Of a stretch of 64,000 bases of DNA, positions 11,065-20,158 are shown one piece after another. A program made the position numbers and the translations under genes. This DNA comes from Sphingomonas sp. So64.6b (lineage in GTDB: Bacteria > Pseudomonadota > Alphaproteobacteria > Sphingomonadales > Sphingomonadaceae): the NCBI RefSeq assembly GCF_014171475.1, contig NZ_CP048817.1, positions 248,001-312,000 on the forward strand, given 5' to 3'. The first letter of the stretch is position 1, and each line of letters starts with the position of its first letter. Under the pieces are notes generated by a model. It was not told the origin of the DNA. It was given only the letters and a program-made list of their open reading frames with translations, and ran no database searches.

Positions 11065-11816
11065 CGTGCGAGCCACCCGCCATCGACGGCGAGGATATGG
11101 CCGTTGACATAACCGGCGCTGCGCGAGGCAAGGAACACCGCCGCGCCGCCGAGATCCTCAGGGTCGCCCCAGCGGCCCGCCGGGATGCGCTCGAGGATCG
11201 ATCTGTTGCGCGCTTCGTCGGCGCGTAGCGCGGTGGTGTTGTTGGTGGCGATATAACCCGGCGCGATTGCGTTCACGGTCACCCCCCTTGCCGCCCATTC
11301 ATTGGCAAGCAGCTTGGTCAGCCCGCCGATCCCCGATTTGGAGGCGGTATAGCTCGGCACGCGGATGCCGCCCTGGAACGTCAGCATCGAGGCGATGTTG
11401 ATGATCCGCCCCGACTGCTGCGCGATCATGTGCCGCCCCGCTGCCTGACACAGGAAGAACACCGATTTCAGATTGGTGTCGATCACCGCATCCCAGTCTT
11501 CTTCAGTGAAGTCGACCGAGTCCGCGCGGCGGATGATGCCGGCATTGTTGACCAATATGTCGAGCCGGCCAAGCTTAGCGATCGTCTCGTCGACGACGCG
11601 CTGCACCGGCTCGATCGTCGAGAGGTCGGCCGAGACGATCTCCGCCCGTCGCCCGAGCGCGCGGACCCTGGCCACGGTCTCCTCGGCCGGGGTGCGCCCG
11701 ACCGCGGCGATGTCCGCGCCGGCAGCAGCAAGCGCCAGCGCGATCGACTGGCCGATGCCGGTATTGGCACCGGTGACGATCGCGACCTGGCCGCCAAGGT
11801 CGAAGGGATTGGTCAT
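11061..11816 (-). CDS. kduD: 2-dehydro-3-deoxy-D-gluconate 5-dehydrogenase
   Basis: A 251-residue short-chain dehydrogenase with TGANTGIG cofactor loop, NNAG and catalytic YTASK. The N-terminus (NPFDLGGQVAIVTGANTGIG) and the central RRADSVDFTEEDWD are characteristic of KduD. It reduces or oxidises the C5 carbonyl of diketo-deoxygluconate in pectin/alginate-derived uronate breakdown. It lies between kduI and kdgK, giving the ordered isomerase, dehydrogenase, kinase pathway. Confidence 0.9.
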   Translation of the reverse strand: MTNPFDLGGQVAIVTGANTGIGQSIALALAAAGADIAAVGRTPAEETVARVRALGRRAEIVSADLSTIEPVQRVVDETIAKLGRLDILVNNAGIIRRADSVDFTEEDWDAVIDTNLKSVFFLCQAAGRHMIAQQSGRIINIASMLTFQGGIRVPSYTASKSGIGGLTKLLANEWAARGVTVNAIAPGYIATNNTTALRADEARNRSILERIPAGRWGDPEDLGGAAVFLASRSAGYVNGHILAVDGGWLAR

Positions 11817-11825
11817 GCGCTCAAC

Positions 11826-12668
11826 TCAAGCCAACTGACAAATGTCGAGGACGGTCATGTCGGTATAATCCTGGTTCTCGCCCGCCATCGCCCAGATAAA
11901 GGCATAGGCCTTGGTGCCCGATCCCATATGCACCGACCAGGGCGGGCTGATCACCGCTTCTTCATTGGCGATGACGATATGGCGCAGCGCTTCGCCTTCG
12001 CCCATATAATGGAACACGCGGTCGGCCTGGCCGTCCAGTTCGAAGTAGAAATAGATTTCCGAACGCCGTTCATGGATGTGCGGCGGCATGGTGTTCCACA
12101 CGCTGCCCGGCTTGAGCACGGTCAGGCCCATGACCAGCTGGGCTGAATCGCATATGCCGGGAATGACGAGCTGGAAGATGGTCCGCTCATTCGATTCCTC
12201 AAGGCTGCCGCGCTCCAGCGCATTGGCGTCGCCAATGCCGAGCTTGCGCGTGACGAACGCCTTGTGCGCCGGGCAGGAGGCGAGATAGAAACGCGCGCCC
12301 GCGCCGGAGAAGCTCACGTCCTTTGCGCCCATCGTGACGTACAGGCAGTCCTTGTTGCCCAGCGTGAACGTCTCGCCATCGACGGTGACCACACCCTCCA
12401 CCGCACCGACATTGACCACCGCCAGTTCGCGCCGTTCAAGGAACGGATGACCCACAGCCGAGGCCGGCTCGCTCTGGTCGGGCAACTTCACCGCACCGCT
12501 GCCCACCGCAACGCCACCGATCACAAAACGGTCGGCATGCGTGTAATTGAGCACGCACTCACCCTCGCGGAACAAATCGTCGATCAAATACCGATCGCGC
12601 AACTCGTCGTTCGACACGCACTCCATCATGTCCGGATGCGTCGCGTAATAAGTCCGGTCGAACATCAT
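11826..12668 (-). CDS. kduI: 5-dehydro-4-deoxy-D-glucuronate isomerase
   Basis: About 280 residues. The cupin metal site is visible as HIHERRSE (His-x-His-x4-Glu) near residue 193, with a further conserved His later ([10 protein letters not shown]). It isomerises DKI to DKII in uronate catabolism. Two adjacent ATG codons occur after a GGAGAG sequence, and 12668 or 12665 are both reasonable. The gene is first in the catabolic operon, downstream of a LacI-type operator-like palindrome. Confidence 0.9.
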   Translation of the reverse strand: MMFDRTYYATHPDMMECVSNDELRDRYLIDDLFREGECVLNYTHADRFVIGGVAVGSGAVKLPDQSEPASAVGHPFLERRELAVVNVGAVEGVVTVDGETFTLGNKDCLYVTMGAKDVSFSGAGARFYLASCPAHKAFVTRKLGIGDANALERGSLEESNERTIFQLVIPGICDSAQLVMGLTVLKPGSVWNTMPPHIHERRSEIYFYFELDGQADRVFHYMGEGEALRHIVIANEEAVISPPWSVHMGSGTKAYAFIWAMAGENQDYTDMTVLDICQLA

Positions 12669-12793
12669 TCTCTCCATTGGAATCTCAAGAGCACCATAGC
12701 GTGAGCGGATCGGCCTCGGAACAATTGATCGCGGCCGAGGATCGTTGGACGGGTCATCTGCTGGTCACAGCGCGTTCCCGCGTCGCTAGCCTA

Positions 12794-12805
12794 GACACCG
12801 GTGTC
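12794..12805. promoter_or_regulatory. Palindromic LacI-family operator candidate upstream of kduI
   Basis: GACACCGGTGTC is a perfect 12-bp palindrome with a central CCGG-type core, of the style bound by LacI-family repressors. It lies between the LacI gene stop and the kduI start on the minus strand, where repression or activation of the kdu operon would be exerted. Binding is inferred. Confidence 0.6.
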
Positions 12806-12818
12806 AATGGAAGCCAAA

Positions 12819-13850
12819 TCATTCCGGCTGAGGCCGCGCAACCGAGGCACGGCGGATCAGTTTGGAAAGGAACAGCGATGGCTCCTCGATCCCGTTATCG
12901 TCGTCGAGCGTGCCGGCGAGCAGCTTCAGCGCGGCAGAGCGCGCCATCGACTGGATCGGCCAACGCACGGTGGTCAGCGGCGGCCAGACATGCCCGGCAA
13001 TTTCGGTATCGTCGAAGCCGATCACCGACAAATCCTGCGGCACCGCCAGGTTTCGCTGGCGCGCGGCGTGAAGCACGCCGGCGGCCATTTCGTCGTTGGA
13101 GGCAAAGATCGCAGTCGGTATCGGCACCTGATCGAGCAGGCGATTGCCCGCCTCGACCCCTGATTCGAAGCGATAATCGCCCGTTGCGACGAGCCCGCGC
13201 GGCAATTTGATCCCCGCCTCGGCGAGCGCCTTTTCGAAGCCGCTGCGCCGTTCGAATGCGGAGCGGAAACCATGCGGCCCGGTGACCAGGCCAATGCGGC
13301 GATGGCCCTGTTCGATCAGATAGCGCGTCGCCTCGGTCACCGCCTCGGCATCGTTCGACGCGACCGAATGATGATCGTCATCAAGCTTGGCCGACCCCAT
13401 CCGGACGTAGCGGCAGCCGAGCGATTCGCACAATTTAGCGAGCTCGTCATTCTCCGAGATCGGTGGCAGCAGCAGCACGCCGAACAAGCGCTGGCGTTCG
13501 AGAAAATGCCGCACATCATCGAGCATCGCGCCCGACCCACGATCGACCGGGCGCACGACCAATGCGAATTCGGTCTCGCGGATCGCTTCGAGAATACCCT
13601 GCTGCACCCCCAGCACCATTTGCGAGTTGGGGTTATCGTGGATCAGCCCGATCAGGAAATTGCGCCTGAGCGCGAGCCCGCGCGCCTGCGGGTTGGGGAT
13701 ATAACCAAGCTCGCCAATCACCGCCTCGACACGCAGGCGCGTTTCATCGGTGAGCAGCGGCGAGCGATTAATCACCCGGCTGACGGTCTTTTTCGAAACG
13801 CCGGCCAAGCGGGCAACGTCGTTGATTGTGGGATTGCCGCCTGCCTTCAT
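12819..13850 (-). CDS. LacI family transcriptional regulator of the kdu operon
   Basis: A 343-residue regulator. Residues 8-30 form the LacI HTH (TINDVARLAGVSKKTVSRVINR) with hinge helix YIPNPQARGLA, and the rest is a periplasmic-binding-protein-like ligand domain (IASNDEMAAGVLHAARQ). It lies directly upstream of kduI on the same strand, with a perfect palindrome in the gap, so it probably responds to a uronate catabolite such as KDG. Ligand identity is inference from context. Confidence 0.87.
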   Translation of the reverse strand: MKAGGNPTINDVARLAGVSKKTVSRVINRSPLLTDETRLRVEAVIGELGYIPNPQARGLALRRNFLIGLIHDNPNSQMVLGVQQGILEAIRETEFALVVRPVDRGSGAMLDDVRHFLERQRLFGVLLLPPISENDELAKLCESLGCRYVRMGSAKLDDDHHSVASNDAEAVTEATRYLIEQGHRRIGLVTGPHGFRSAFERRSGFEKALAEAGIKLPRGLVATGDYRFESGVEAGNRLLDQVPIPTAIFASNDEMAAGVLHAARQRNLAVPQDLSVIGFDDTEIAGHVWPPLTTVRWPIQSMARSAALKLLAGTLDDDNGIEEPSLFLSKLIRRASVARPQPE

Positions 13851-14458
13851 GGGTATGGAGCATATCGCCGCGCCCGGTCCTTGGGAAGGATCGAGGAGAA
13901 CGCCCCGTCGGTCGTATTCCCGTCCAGGCGATTGTCGCCATAGCTTTTCACAGTTGCCGAACCGAGAAGGGTGATGCCGGTCCCGTCATTGGTGACCGTC
14001 GTGTTGCCGACGCGTGCCGTTGTTGCCGCACCGTTGATGATCATGCCGAAGCCGGTATTCTGGGCGACGTTCGAATCCGTCAGCGTGAAATCTGCAGCCC
14101 CGGTGAACGAACAACTGCGCATTGGAGCTGGGCGAAAGTCGATCCCGTAGCCATTCCGGAAACCGCGGATCTTGGTGTTGCGGACGATCAACGATGCACC
14201 GTTGAGGAAGTTGATGCCGTTAACGCCTGGCGATACCGAGTTGCCCAGACCCTCGATATCGAAGCCGGATATGACGACGCTGATGTTCGTGCCATTGATG
14301 ATGAAAGCGGTGGTGCCCGCCACCAGGATGCCCGCTTCGGTATAGTCGCAGATCAGCGATATCGATTTGGTGATGGTGAGCGCGCCGAAGCCGCCCGGAT
14401 CGAGGCAGTTGATCTCGCCGCCAGCGGCGGAGGCGTAACTGGCATTTGTGCCATCTCG
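13847..14458 (-). pseudogene. Truncated right-handed beta-helix protein remnant
   Basis: The frame encodes GGEINCLDPGGFGALTITKS..CDYTEAGILVAG..NGINFLNGASLIVRNTKIRGFRNGYGIDF. This matches the repeat pattern of beta-helix proteins that normally start with a signal peptide and a CxxxxPCKTF segment. Here translation upstream hits a TAA at 14459-14461, with no usable start before the GTG near 14323, and the N-terminal third is absent. The unrelated monooxygenase gene occupies the place of the missing 5' end. The C-terminus (FSSILPKDRARRYAPYP) runs up to the LacI start. Decay by deletion is inferred. Confidence 0.6.
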
Positions 14459-14482
14459 TTACTCCGACGTATCGTCTGAACG

Positions 14483-14785
14483 TCAGGCCGCCAGCATCTC
14501 GTGATGCTCGACGCGGGGCGTCATCTCGATCAGGAAATCGGGATCGAACGGATAATATTTCGCCACGTCCGGATCGCTCCCGGCAAAGCGCGCGATCGCC
14601 GCCATATCGGTCCAGAAAGTGAGCATTGTAATGTGCGTGAGATGATCGCTCTCGTGGTGGAGACACCATGCACCGGCATTGCCCTCGATCGCGCGATAGT
14701 CGGGCAGCGACACCGACCGCATCAAGTCGAGATAATCGGCGGCCTTTGCCGTCGGCACCGCGCCCTTCCAGATTCTGGCAATCAT
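14483..14785 (-). CDS. Antibiotic biosynthesis monooxygenase (ABM) domain protein
   Basis: About 100 residues starting MIARIWKGAVPTAKAADYLDLM, a typical single ferredoxin-like ABM domain, with WCLHHESDHLTHITMLTFWTD forming the core strand pair. Family members are small heme-degrading or quinone-type monooxygenases or simple dimeric proteins of unknown function. The start at 14785 is preferred over an upstream extension that encodes an unlikely Arg/Ser-rich leader. It lies downstream of the GlxA-type regulator on the same strand. Confidence 0.7.
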   Translation of the reverse strand: MIARIWKGAVPTAKAADYLDLMRSVSLPDYRAIEGNAGAWCLHHESDHLTHITMLTFWTDMAAIARFAGSDPDVAKYYPFDPDFLIEMTPRVEHHEMLAA

Positions 14786-14881
14786 CGCAAATCTCGCTCG
14801 GCTATTTGGTGGCCGATTATCCGCCGATCGGTCGGAAATGGCGATCATCGGGCATGCCAAAGGGGCGGAAGATCGCGCCAA

Positions 14882-15874
14882 TCATTCGGCTGCCCGGAGC
14901 CATTCCCCATTGTGCTGGAAGGCGGCGCGGAACTGGCTCGGCGTGGTGCCAACGACGCGGCGAAAATGGTGCCGAAAGGTATCGGCCGCACCGAATCCGG
15001 CGCGCTCCGCGATGCGCTCGACCGGCAGATCGCCTTCCGCGAGCATTGCCTTGGCCAGCCGGATGCGTTCGAGCAGGATCCAGTCATAGGGGGTATGTCC
15101 GGTCGCGGCGCGAAATTTACGGAAAAAAGTGCGCGGGCTCATCGCGGCCATCGCGGCGAGCGTCTCGATCCGGTGGTCGCCCGCGGGATCGCGCCGCAAC
15201 TGCTCGATCACCATCGAAAAGGCCTTGTGGTGAACCTCGGGAATAGGGGTTTCGGCATATTGCGCCTGGCCGCCTTCGCGGTGTGGCGGCACGACCATCG
15301 CGCGGGCAGCCTCGTTGCACGCGGCGGATCCGAAATCGCGACGCATGAGATGGAGCAACATGTCGATCCCGGCCGACGATCCGGCCGAGGTGACGATACT
15401 GCCTTCGTCGATATAGAGCGCCATCGGATCGACCGTGACTCGTGGATGGTCGTGCGCGAGCTGTTCGGCGAATTGCCAATGCGTCGTCGCGCGCCGCTCG
15501 TCGATAAGCCCCGCTGCCGCCAGCACGAACGCGCCGGTACAGATCGATACGATCCGCGCGCCGCCGCGATGCGCCATGGCCAGCGCGGCGGCGATCTGAT
15601 CCGGCACCGGTCCCATGCGCCATCCCGGCACGACAATGGTTTGCGCGTCGTAAAATACCTCGTCCGATGCCTCGACCATGATCGACACCCCGCGATCGGT
15701 CAGGATCGAAGAGCCTTCGAGCGAGAAGCTGGCAACCGCATAAAGTGGCTCACCGTTAGTGGAACGGCGGTTGCTCAGCACCTCCAGCGCGGTCGCATAT
15801 TCGAACAGGCAGAGGCCCTGATAGGCCAGGATCGCAACCGAATGCGTTGAATTGGGATAGCGAGCATTTGGCAT
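14882..15874 (-). CDS. GlxA family transcriptional regulator (DJ-1/PfpI plus AraC HTH)
   Basis: A 330-residue regulator. The N-terminal DJ-1/PfpI-like domain contains the nucleophile-elbow-like SICTGAFVLAAAGLIDERRATTHW. The C-terminal AraC double HTH (about 220-320) includes MSPRTFFRKFRAATGHTPYDWILLERIRLAKAML and VAERAGFGAADTFRHHFRRVVGTTPSQFR-like sequence. It is divergent from azlCD, and its start codon lies inside a 36-bp inverted repeat, suggesting autoregulation. The ligand is unknown. Confidence 0.88.
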   Translation of the reverse strand: MPNARYPNSTHSVAILAYQGLCLFEYATALEVLSNRRSTNGEPLYAVASFSLEGSSILTDRGVSIMVEASDEVFYDAQTIVVPGWRMGPVPDQIAAALAMAHRGGARIVSICTGAFVLAAAGLIDERRATTHWQFAEQLAHDHPRVTVDPMALYIDEGSIVTSAGSSAGIDMLLHLMRRDFGSAACNEAARAMVVPPHREGGQAQYAETPIPEVHHKAFSMVIEQLRRDPAGDHRIETLAAMAAMSPRTFFRKFRAATGHTPYDWILLERIRLAKAMLAEGDLPVERIAERAGFGAADTFRHHFRRVVGTTPSQFRAAFQHNGEWLRAAE

Positions 15875-15903
15875 GATATTCGTTTAACGGAATATCATGC
15901 CAA
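15868..15903. promoter_or_regulatory. Long inverted repeat over the regulator start codon
   Basis: TTGGCATGATATTC and GAATATCATGCCAA form perfect 14-bp arms around the 8-bp spacer GTTTAACG. The arms include the ATG of the GlxA-type regulator and sit in the divergent region facing azlC. A dimeric regulator binding here could block its own translation start region and tune the azlCD promoter. A rightward hairpin in mRNA is an alternative role. Confidence 0.65.
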
Positions 15904-15979
15904 TTTCAATGATTGGCGCGATGTTCATTGCATTGGCATTGGCATCGCTTGCCCGGCGCGCGTGGGACGATAGGGTCGC

Positions 15980-16681
15980 GTGATGCCTGTTGCCTCAACA
16001 GATTTGTCCCTTGCCGGTGTCGGGCGTGGGTTTCGCGACCTGTTCGCCGCCGCGATCGCGGTCGCCGTATTCGGCATCGGCTTCGGCGCGGCGGCGGTCG
16101 AAGCAGGCCTGAGCCCTGCGGCGGCCGCAGCGATGAGCGGTTTCGTTTTCGCCGGCGCGGCGCAATATGCGGTGCTCGATTTGTGGCATTATCCGCTGCC
16201 CTGGCTCGCGATCCTGATGACCACATTGGCGATCAATGGACGCCATGTCGTGCTTGGCGCGACGCTGGGGGACTATCTCGGTGCCGCGCCACCAGTGCGG
16301 CGTTATGCCGTGCTTGCGGTGCTCAGCGACGCCAACTGGGCATCGACCCGTCAAGCGATTTCGGGTGGCGAGCGCGACCTCGGCCATCTGCTCGGCGGCG
16401 GCCTGTTGCTCTGGCTGACCTGGATCGCCGGAACCTTGGTTGGCGCCTTTGCCGGCGAGGCGATCGGCGATCCGCGACACTTCGGCGTGGATGCGCTGAT
16501 GCCGGCATTCTTCGTCTGCGTCCTGATCGGCGCCGCAAAGGGCGTGCGCGACGTGCCGCCCTGGATCGTCGCGGGTGGCGCGGCGGCGGGGCTCTCGCTC
16601 GCCATGCCGACGCATTGGGCGGTCATCTCGGGCGCACTTGGTGGCGCGCTGTTCGGCTATTGCTTCGATGCCCGGCGCTGA
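15980..16681 (+). CDS. azlC: AzlC family branched-chain amino acid exporter, large subunit
   Basis: A 233-residue membrane protein with the AzlC hallmark GFGAAAVEAGLSPAAAAAMSGFVFAGAAQYAVLDLW and about six hydrophobic segments. AzlC works with the small AzlD subunit to export branched-chain amino acids or analogues. The azlD start lies 1 bp after this stop. Divergence from a GlxA-type regulator suggests control by it. Confidence 0.87.
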   Translation: MMPVASTDLSLAGVGRGFRDLFAAAIAVAVFGIGFGAAAVEAGLSPAAAAAMSGFVFAGAAQYAVLDLWHYPLPWLAILMTTLAINGRHVVLGATLGDYLGAAPPVRRYAVLAVLSDANWASTRQAISGGERDLGHLLGGGLLLWLTWIAGTLVGAFAGEAIGDPRHFGVDALMPAFFVCVLIGAAKGVRDVPPWIVAGGAAAGLSLAMPTHWAVISGALGGALFGYCFDARR

Positions 16682-16682
16682 A

Positions 16683-16967
16683 ATGACTGCGCTTGCGATC
16701 GGCATGATGGCGCTCGCCACCTATGCCACGCGCATCCTTGGCGCCTGGCTGGTCGCGACCGGCCGCGTGCCCGATTCCGTACGCCGGCTGCTCGACCATC
16801 TCGCGACCTGCACGCTCGCCGCATTCGTCGTGCCGGTGATCCTGGCTGGTGACGTGGCGCTGGCGGCGGGTGTCGCCGGGGCGATGATTGCGATGCTGAT
16901 CTGGCGCTCGCCGCTCCTGTCGATGGGGGTTGCGGTGGTAGGGACCGCGCTGATCAGGCTGATCTGA
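16683..16967 (+). CDS. azlD: AzlD family small exporter subunit
   Basis: A 94-residue, very hydrophobic protein with about four membrane segments (ALAIGMMALATYATRILGAWLV, ATCTLAAFVVPVILAGDV and more). It matches AzlD size and partner position. The ATG at 16683 follows the azlC stop by one base, so translation is likely coupled. Confidence 0.83.
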   Translation: MTALAIGMMALATYATRILGAWLVATGRVPDSVRRLLDHLATCTLAAFVVPVILAGDVALAAGVAGAMIAMLIWRSPLLSMGVAVVGTALIRLI

Positions 16968-16982
16968 AGCGCATAAGCGAGG

Positions 16983-18083
16983 TCATGAGGTCGATGGCTG
17001 GACCGGGCATTCGCCATCGCGCTTTCCGCTGACGCTGCCGACACCGAGGATGATCTTCGCCCGCCGTTCGAAGGTCAGTGCCTGCCACCGCCCGCTATTG
17101 CCGATCGCGGTGCGGCTGCGCAGAAAAGTGAGGCTGAGCAGCTCATATTGCTCCGCATCGATCGCGCCGGCATCGATCATGCAGGTCCAGCGCTGCGCAT
17201 TCCATTGATAGTCGCGGCTCACGCCATCCTGGTCGATCGTCTCGGCCAGCGCCTTGTACCAGGTGATGATCGCGCGCAGTCGCGGCCAGCGTTCGACCTC
17301 GGGCACCGCAGCCAACTTCGCTCGCAGCCGCGCCACATCCTCGTCGCCGGGCAGAAAGCCTTGCTGCACTCGGGTGTCGATCGCCCAACGGACCTTGCGC
17401 AGGGTCATCGGCCCGGTCGGAAAGACGCGCAACAGATCGAGCCGCACCGCATCGAGCAGTTCGATATAGGTATCGGTCTGGACCTGCAGCATGGCGTCGC
17501 TTTCGAAGATCGCGGTCAGTTCCGCCGCGATCGCCGGGTTCAGCCGCCCGGTCGCATCCTCCGCCGCAAGGATCGCGGCGCGGCATTTGTCGCGCACCGG
17601 CACCGCGCGGCAATCCTTCGAGAAGAGCATTTTGCCATAGGTCGGCGCGAGCGCCTTCAGCGCGCGTTTGAACCGCCCGCCCGAGTCGAATCCTTCGCGC
17701 CAGCGGAGCAGCACCGGCTGCAGGCTGCCGGTGCCGAAATTCCACTGCGCCATGCCGACCGAGATCAGCTGGCTGTCGAAATTACCCGCCGGCATGGCCC
17801 AGCAGCCCATCGTCTCGGGGATCGAGGTTTCCGCCATGCGCGCGAAAATGCCTGCACGGTCGAGCCCGATTTCGGCCATGCGCGTGGCGGCTGCGGGATC
17901 GATGCGGATGAACTGTGGCACGCCTGCCGCGCTCGACACGTCGCCGACCATGCGGCACGGCGGCGGGGCAGGGGGCTCGGCCGGAAGCGCGTCCTGCGCC
18001 CGGGCGCCCGTTGCAACGAGTGCCAACAGCGCGGCGCCGATCACGGCGGTTGCCCGGCTGGCGTGGAATGCTTCGATGGTCAT
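16983..18083 (-). CDS. Secreted protein of unknown function, lysozyme-like appearance
   Basis: A 366-residue protein with a signal peptide ending VATGARAQ. The segment ETMGCWAMPAGNFDSQLISVGMAQWNFGTGSLQPVLLRW resembles the start of muramidase/chitosanase-like folds (an acidic residue followed by SxGxxQWNxGxxSL). I cannot identify a family with confidence. Five cysteines including CRAVPVRDKC suggest a disulfide-bonded periplasmic or secreted protein. A peptidoglycan-cleaving role is a low-confidence guess. Confidence 0.65.
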   Translation of the reverse strand: MTIEAFHASRATAVIGAALLALVATGARAQDALPAEPPAPPPCRMVGDVSSAAGVPQFIRIDPAAATRMAEIGLDRAGIFARMAETSIPETMGCWAMPAGNFDSQLISVGMAQWNFGTGSLQPVLLRWREGFDSGGRFKRALKALAPTYGKMLFSKDCRAVPVRDKCRAAILAAEDATGRLNPAIAAELTAIFESDAMLQVQTDTYIELLDAVRLDLLRVFPTGPMTLRKVRWAIDTRVQQGFLPGDEDVARLRAKLAAVPEVERWPRLRAIITWYKALAETIDQDGVSRDYQWNAQRWTCMIDAGAIDAEQYELLSLTFLRSRTAIGNSGRWQALTFERRAKIILGVGSVSGKRDGECPVQPSTS

Positions 18084-18126
18084 GCCGCCAGCTTACCGCG
18101 CCGGCGGGCCGGAGCAATGTGCCTGC

Positions 18127-18942
18127 TCAGCGCAACGTCGAGCGGGAGGCCGGTGCGAGCCGCAGTATCTGTGCCGCGCGCTCTTCGAAATCGTCGAGCG
18201 CGGGGCCGGTCGTGGCATGCCAGAGCTTGTTCGCACGCAATCTCGCCATTGCCTCGTTATAAGCGGCGGCATCCGGAACGCGCGTGAACCAGACGAACAG
18301 CTTCTCGCTTTGCCGCACCGGCAAACGCGGGAAATTATTCGGTTCGCGCTCGGGGACATAGGCGGACAGGACGGGCAGGCCCGCCGTGGTGAGCGCCGGT
18401 TGCATCCGTTCCTGAAAGAAGCTGCCAAACCCCTCGCCGGCATCTTTCCACAGATAATGGATCGTCGCGATCACCAGGCCCGCGGGGCCGCCCGCCATGA
18501 CCGGGCGCGTCAGCGGGCCGAAGCCAAACCCGGCGGCGGCGGGATGCAGCAACAGGACATTGTCATTGTCGTCGAGCAGGGCATTGGCGGCATCGCGATG
18601 CGCTTGCCAGACGGGCCCGAAATAAAAGGCGTTGAGCGCGGTGGCACGCGCCGCCATGCTCTCGAATTCGCGAACCCAGATGAAGCGGTCGGGATCGTTG
18701 AGATCGCGGAATTGCCCGATGATGCGCATGCCGAGCGCTTCCTGGCTCTCGACGAACTCGCGCTCGAACAGGGCGATCATCGCGTCGCGGCGACCCTTGA
18801 GGATCTTGTACTGGCGCAGCTCGATCACCTTCTGTGTCGTCGGCGCGTCGGCGGCAATGGCGCCGCTGCTCAGCGCCGCAAGTCCGGTCATGGTCATTCC
18901 GATCAGTCTCCTGCGCGATAAAAGAGTGTCGATCTCGGTCAT
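18127..18942 (-). CDS. NIPSNAP family protein with Tat-like signal
   Basis: About 271 residues. The N-terminus (TEIDTLLSRRRLIGMTMTGLAALSSGAIAAD) resembles a Tat signal with a twin-arginine RRR. The body contains VIELRQYKILKGRRDAMIALFEREF, the NIPSNAP ferredoxin-like signature, followed by a second related half. The start at 18942 overlaps the upstream gene's stop by 4 bp. Function in bacteria is unknown for this family. Confidence 0.77.
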   Translation of the reverse strand: MTEIDTLLSRRRLIGMTMTGLAALSSGAIAADAPTTQKVIELRQYKILKGRRDAMIALFEREFVESQEALGMRIIGQFRDLNDPDRFIWVREFESMAARATALNAFYFGPVWQAHRDAANALLDDNDNVLLLHPAAAGFGFGPLTRPVMAGGPAGLVIATIHYLWKDAGEGFGSFFQERMQPALTTAGLPVLSAYVPEREPNNFPRLPVRQSEKLFVWFTRVPDAAAYNEAMARLRANKLWHATTGPALDDFEERAAQILRLAPASRSTLR

Positions 18943-19424
18943 TGGCGGTGGAATTCCATGATCCAATTGACCTCCCAGCTCGCCCCGCCATCGGCCGAGA
19001 AGGCCTGAGTCCATTCCGCACGCGTGTCATCGAAGGGTTCATAGGTCGTCCGGACGCGGATCGGTTTTCCGGCGAACAGATCGTCGCCGAAGAATGTCCC
19101 TTTGCGTCCCTCGAACCCGCCGATCACCGGCGGATCGATCGTGGTCGAGCGCCGGTCGATCCACCATATCGACCACAGGCCGGTCGACGCATCGAACAGC
19201 CGGAGCGAGTGCGCGCGATACGCGCCGTTCGGGTCGTCCAGCACGTTGACGTCGATATTGCCCAGGCCGTCCAGCACCGGATCGACCTGCAGCGTGCCGG
19301 GGAAATCGAACCAGTCCCGAGCACCGGCCAGCCGCGCGCCGAGCTTCCGGTGCGTGACCCGCCATTGTCCATGGAGGAAGTCGAAGCCCGCCATTCGGCC
19401 TGTCATCGCTTTAATCCGCTTCAC
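18939..19424 (-). CDS. DUF1579-like protein
   Basis: A 161-residue protein beginning with DFLHGQWRVTHRKLGARL, followed by WFDFPGTLQVDPVLDGLGNIDVNVLDD and IWWIDRRSTTIDPPVIGGFEGRKGTFFGDD. This is the lipocalin-like pattern of DUF1579 proteins, which are soluble and of unknown function. It is first in a two-gene unit with the NIPSNAP protein and divergent from a TetR regulator, which may control it. Confidence 0.75.
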   Translation of the reverse strand: MKRIKAMTGRMAGFDFLHGQWRVTHRKLGARLAGARDWFDFPGTLQVDPVLDGLGNIDVNVLDDPNGAYRAHSLRLFDASTGLWSIWWIDRRSTTIDPPVIGGFEGRKGTFFGDDLFAGKPIRVRTTYEPFDDTRAEWTQAFSADGGASWEVNWIMEFHRQ

Positions 19425-19460
19425 GACTCGCCTTCTCCTCCGTTTCGTATGCCATAACAG

Positions 19461-19474
19461 ACCGGTTGTCCGGT
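19461..19474. promoter_or_regulatory. TetR operator candidate
   Basis: ACCGG-ttgt-CCGGT is a short perfect inverted repeat in the 92-bp divergent region between the DUF1579 gene and the TetR gene. TetR-family regulators commonly bind such dyads next to their own gene. Binding is inferred. Confidence 0.45.
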
Positions 19475-19516
19475 TTTGTCAATGATGCTAGTGGAGAATG
19501 CGATCAGGAGGCATGA

Positions 19517-20158
19517 ATGGTACGGGCGGAGCGGGCGAAATTTCGGAAGAATGATCCGGCGGGCATGCGCAAGCGCGTGATCGATGCCGCGGCCTGCGCA
19601 TTCCAGGCGCAGGGCTATGGCGCGACCAGCATGCATGATGTGGTGCGCGCGGCGGCGGTGACCGGCGGTGCGCTTTATCATCATTTTCCGACCAAGAAAG
19701 ACCTCGCGCTGGCGGTGGTCGCGGAGCGCGTCTCGGGGGAGATCGCCGATACCTGGATCGCGGCGGTCGATGGTGCGCCGTCCGGGGCGGAAGGGATCGT
19801 CGGCGTGTTCGAGGAGACCGCCGACGCGCTCGATCGGCAGGGCTCGGTCTCGGGTTGCCCGCTCGGCAATCTCGCGCTCGAACTGTCGCTCGCCGATGAC
19901 GGATTGCGCCGCGCGGTGGAGGACGAATATCGCGCCTGGCAGGACGCGATCGCCGCGCGGCTCGATCGTGACGAACGTGCGGGGCGGGCCGATTTCGTCG
20001 CGGGCGATGCGGCGGGGCTGGCCGGCACGGTGGTGGCGATGTTTACCGGTGCCATGTCGATCGCCAAGGCGCGGCAGGACGCGACGGCGCTGCGCGCCTG
20101 TGCCCGCCGGTTGCGGCGGATGATGGGATTACCGGCCGGGAGTGGGGATCAGGGCTGA
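19517..20158 (+). CDS. TetR/AcrR family transcriptional regulator
   Basis: A 213-residue regulator. The HTH lies at about 15-60 (RVIDAAACAFQAQGYGATSMHDVVRAAAVTGGALYHHFPTKKDLALAVV). The C-terminal part (GSVSGCPLGNLALELSLADDGLRRAVEDEYRAWQDAIAARL) resembles the LmrA/YxaF-type ligand domain with its GCPLGNL signature. It is divergent from the DUF1579/NIPSNAP pair. It ends overlapping the convergent peptide transporter stop by 10 bp. Confidence 0.85.
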   Translation: MVRAERAKFRKNDPAGMRKRVIDAAACAFQAQGYGATSMHDVVRAAAVTGGALYHHFPTKKDLALAVVAERVSGEIADTWIAAVDGAPSGAEGIVGVFEETADALDRQGSVSGCPLGNLALELSLADDGLRRAVEDEYRAWQDAIAARLDRDERAGRADFVAGDAAGLAGTVVAMFTGAMSIAKARQDATALRACARRLRRMMGLPAGSGDQG

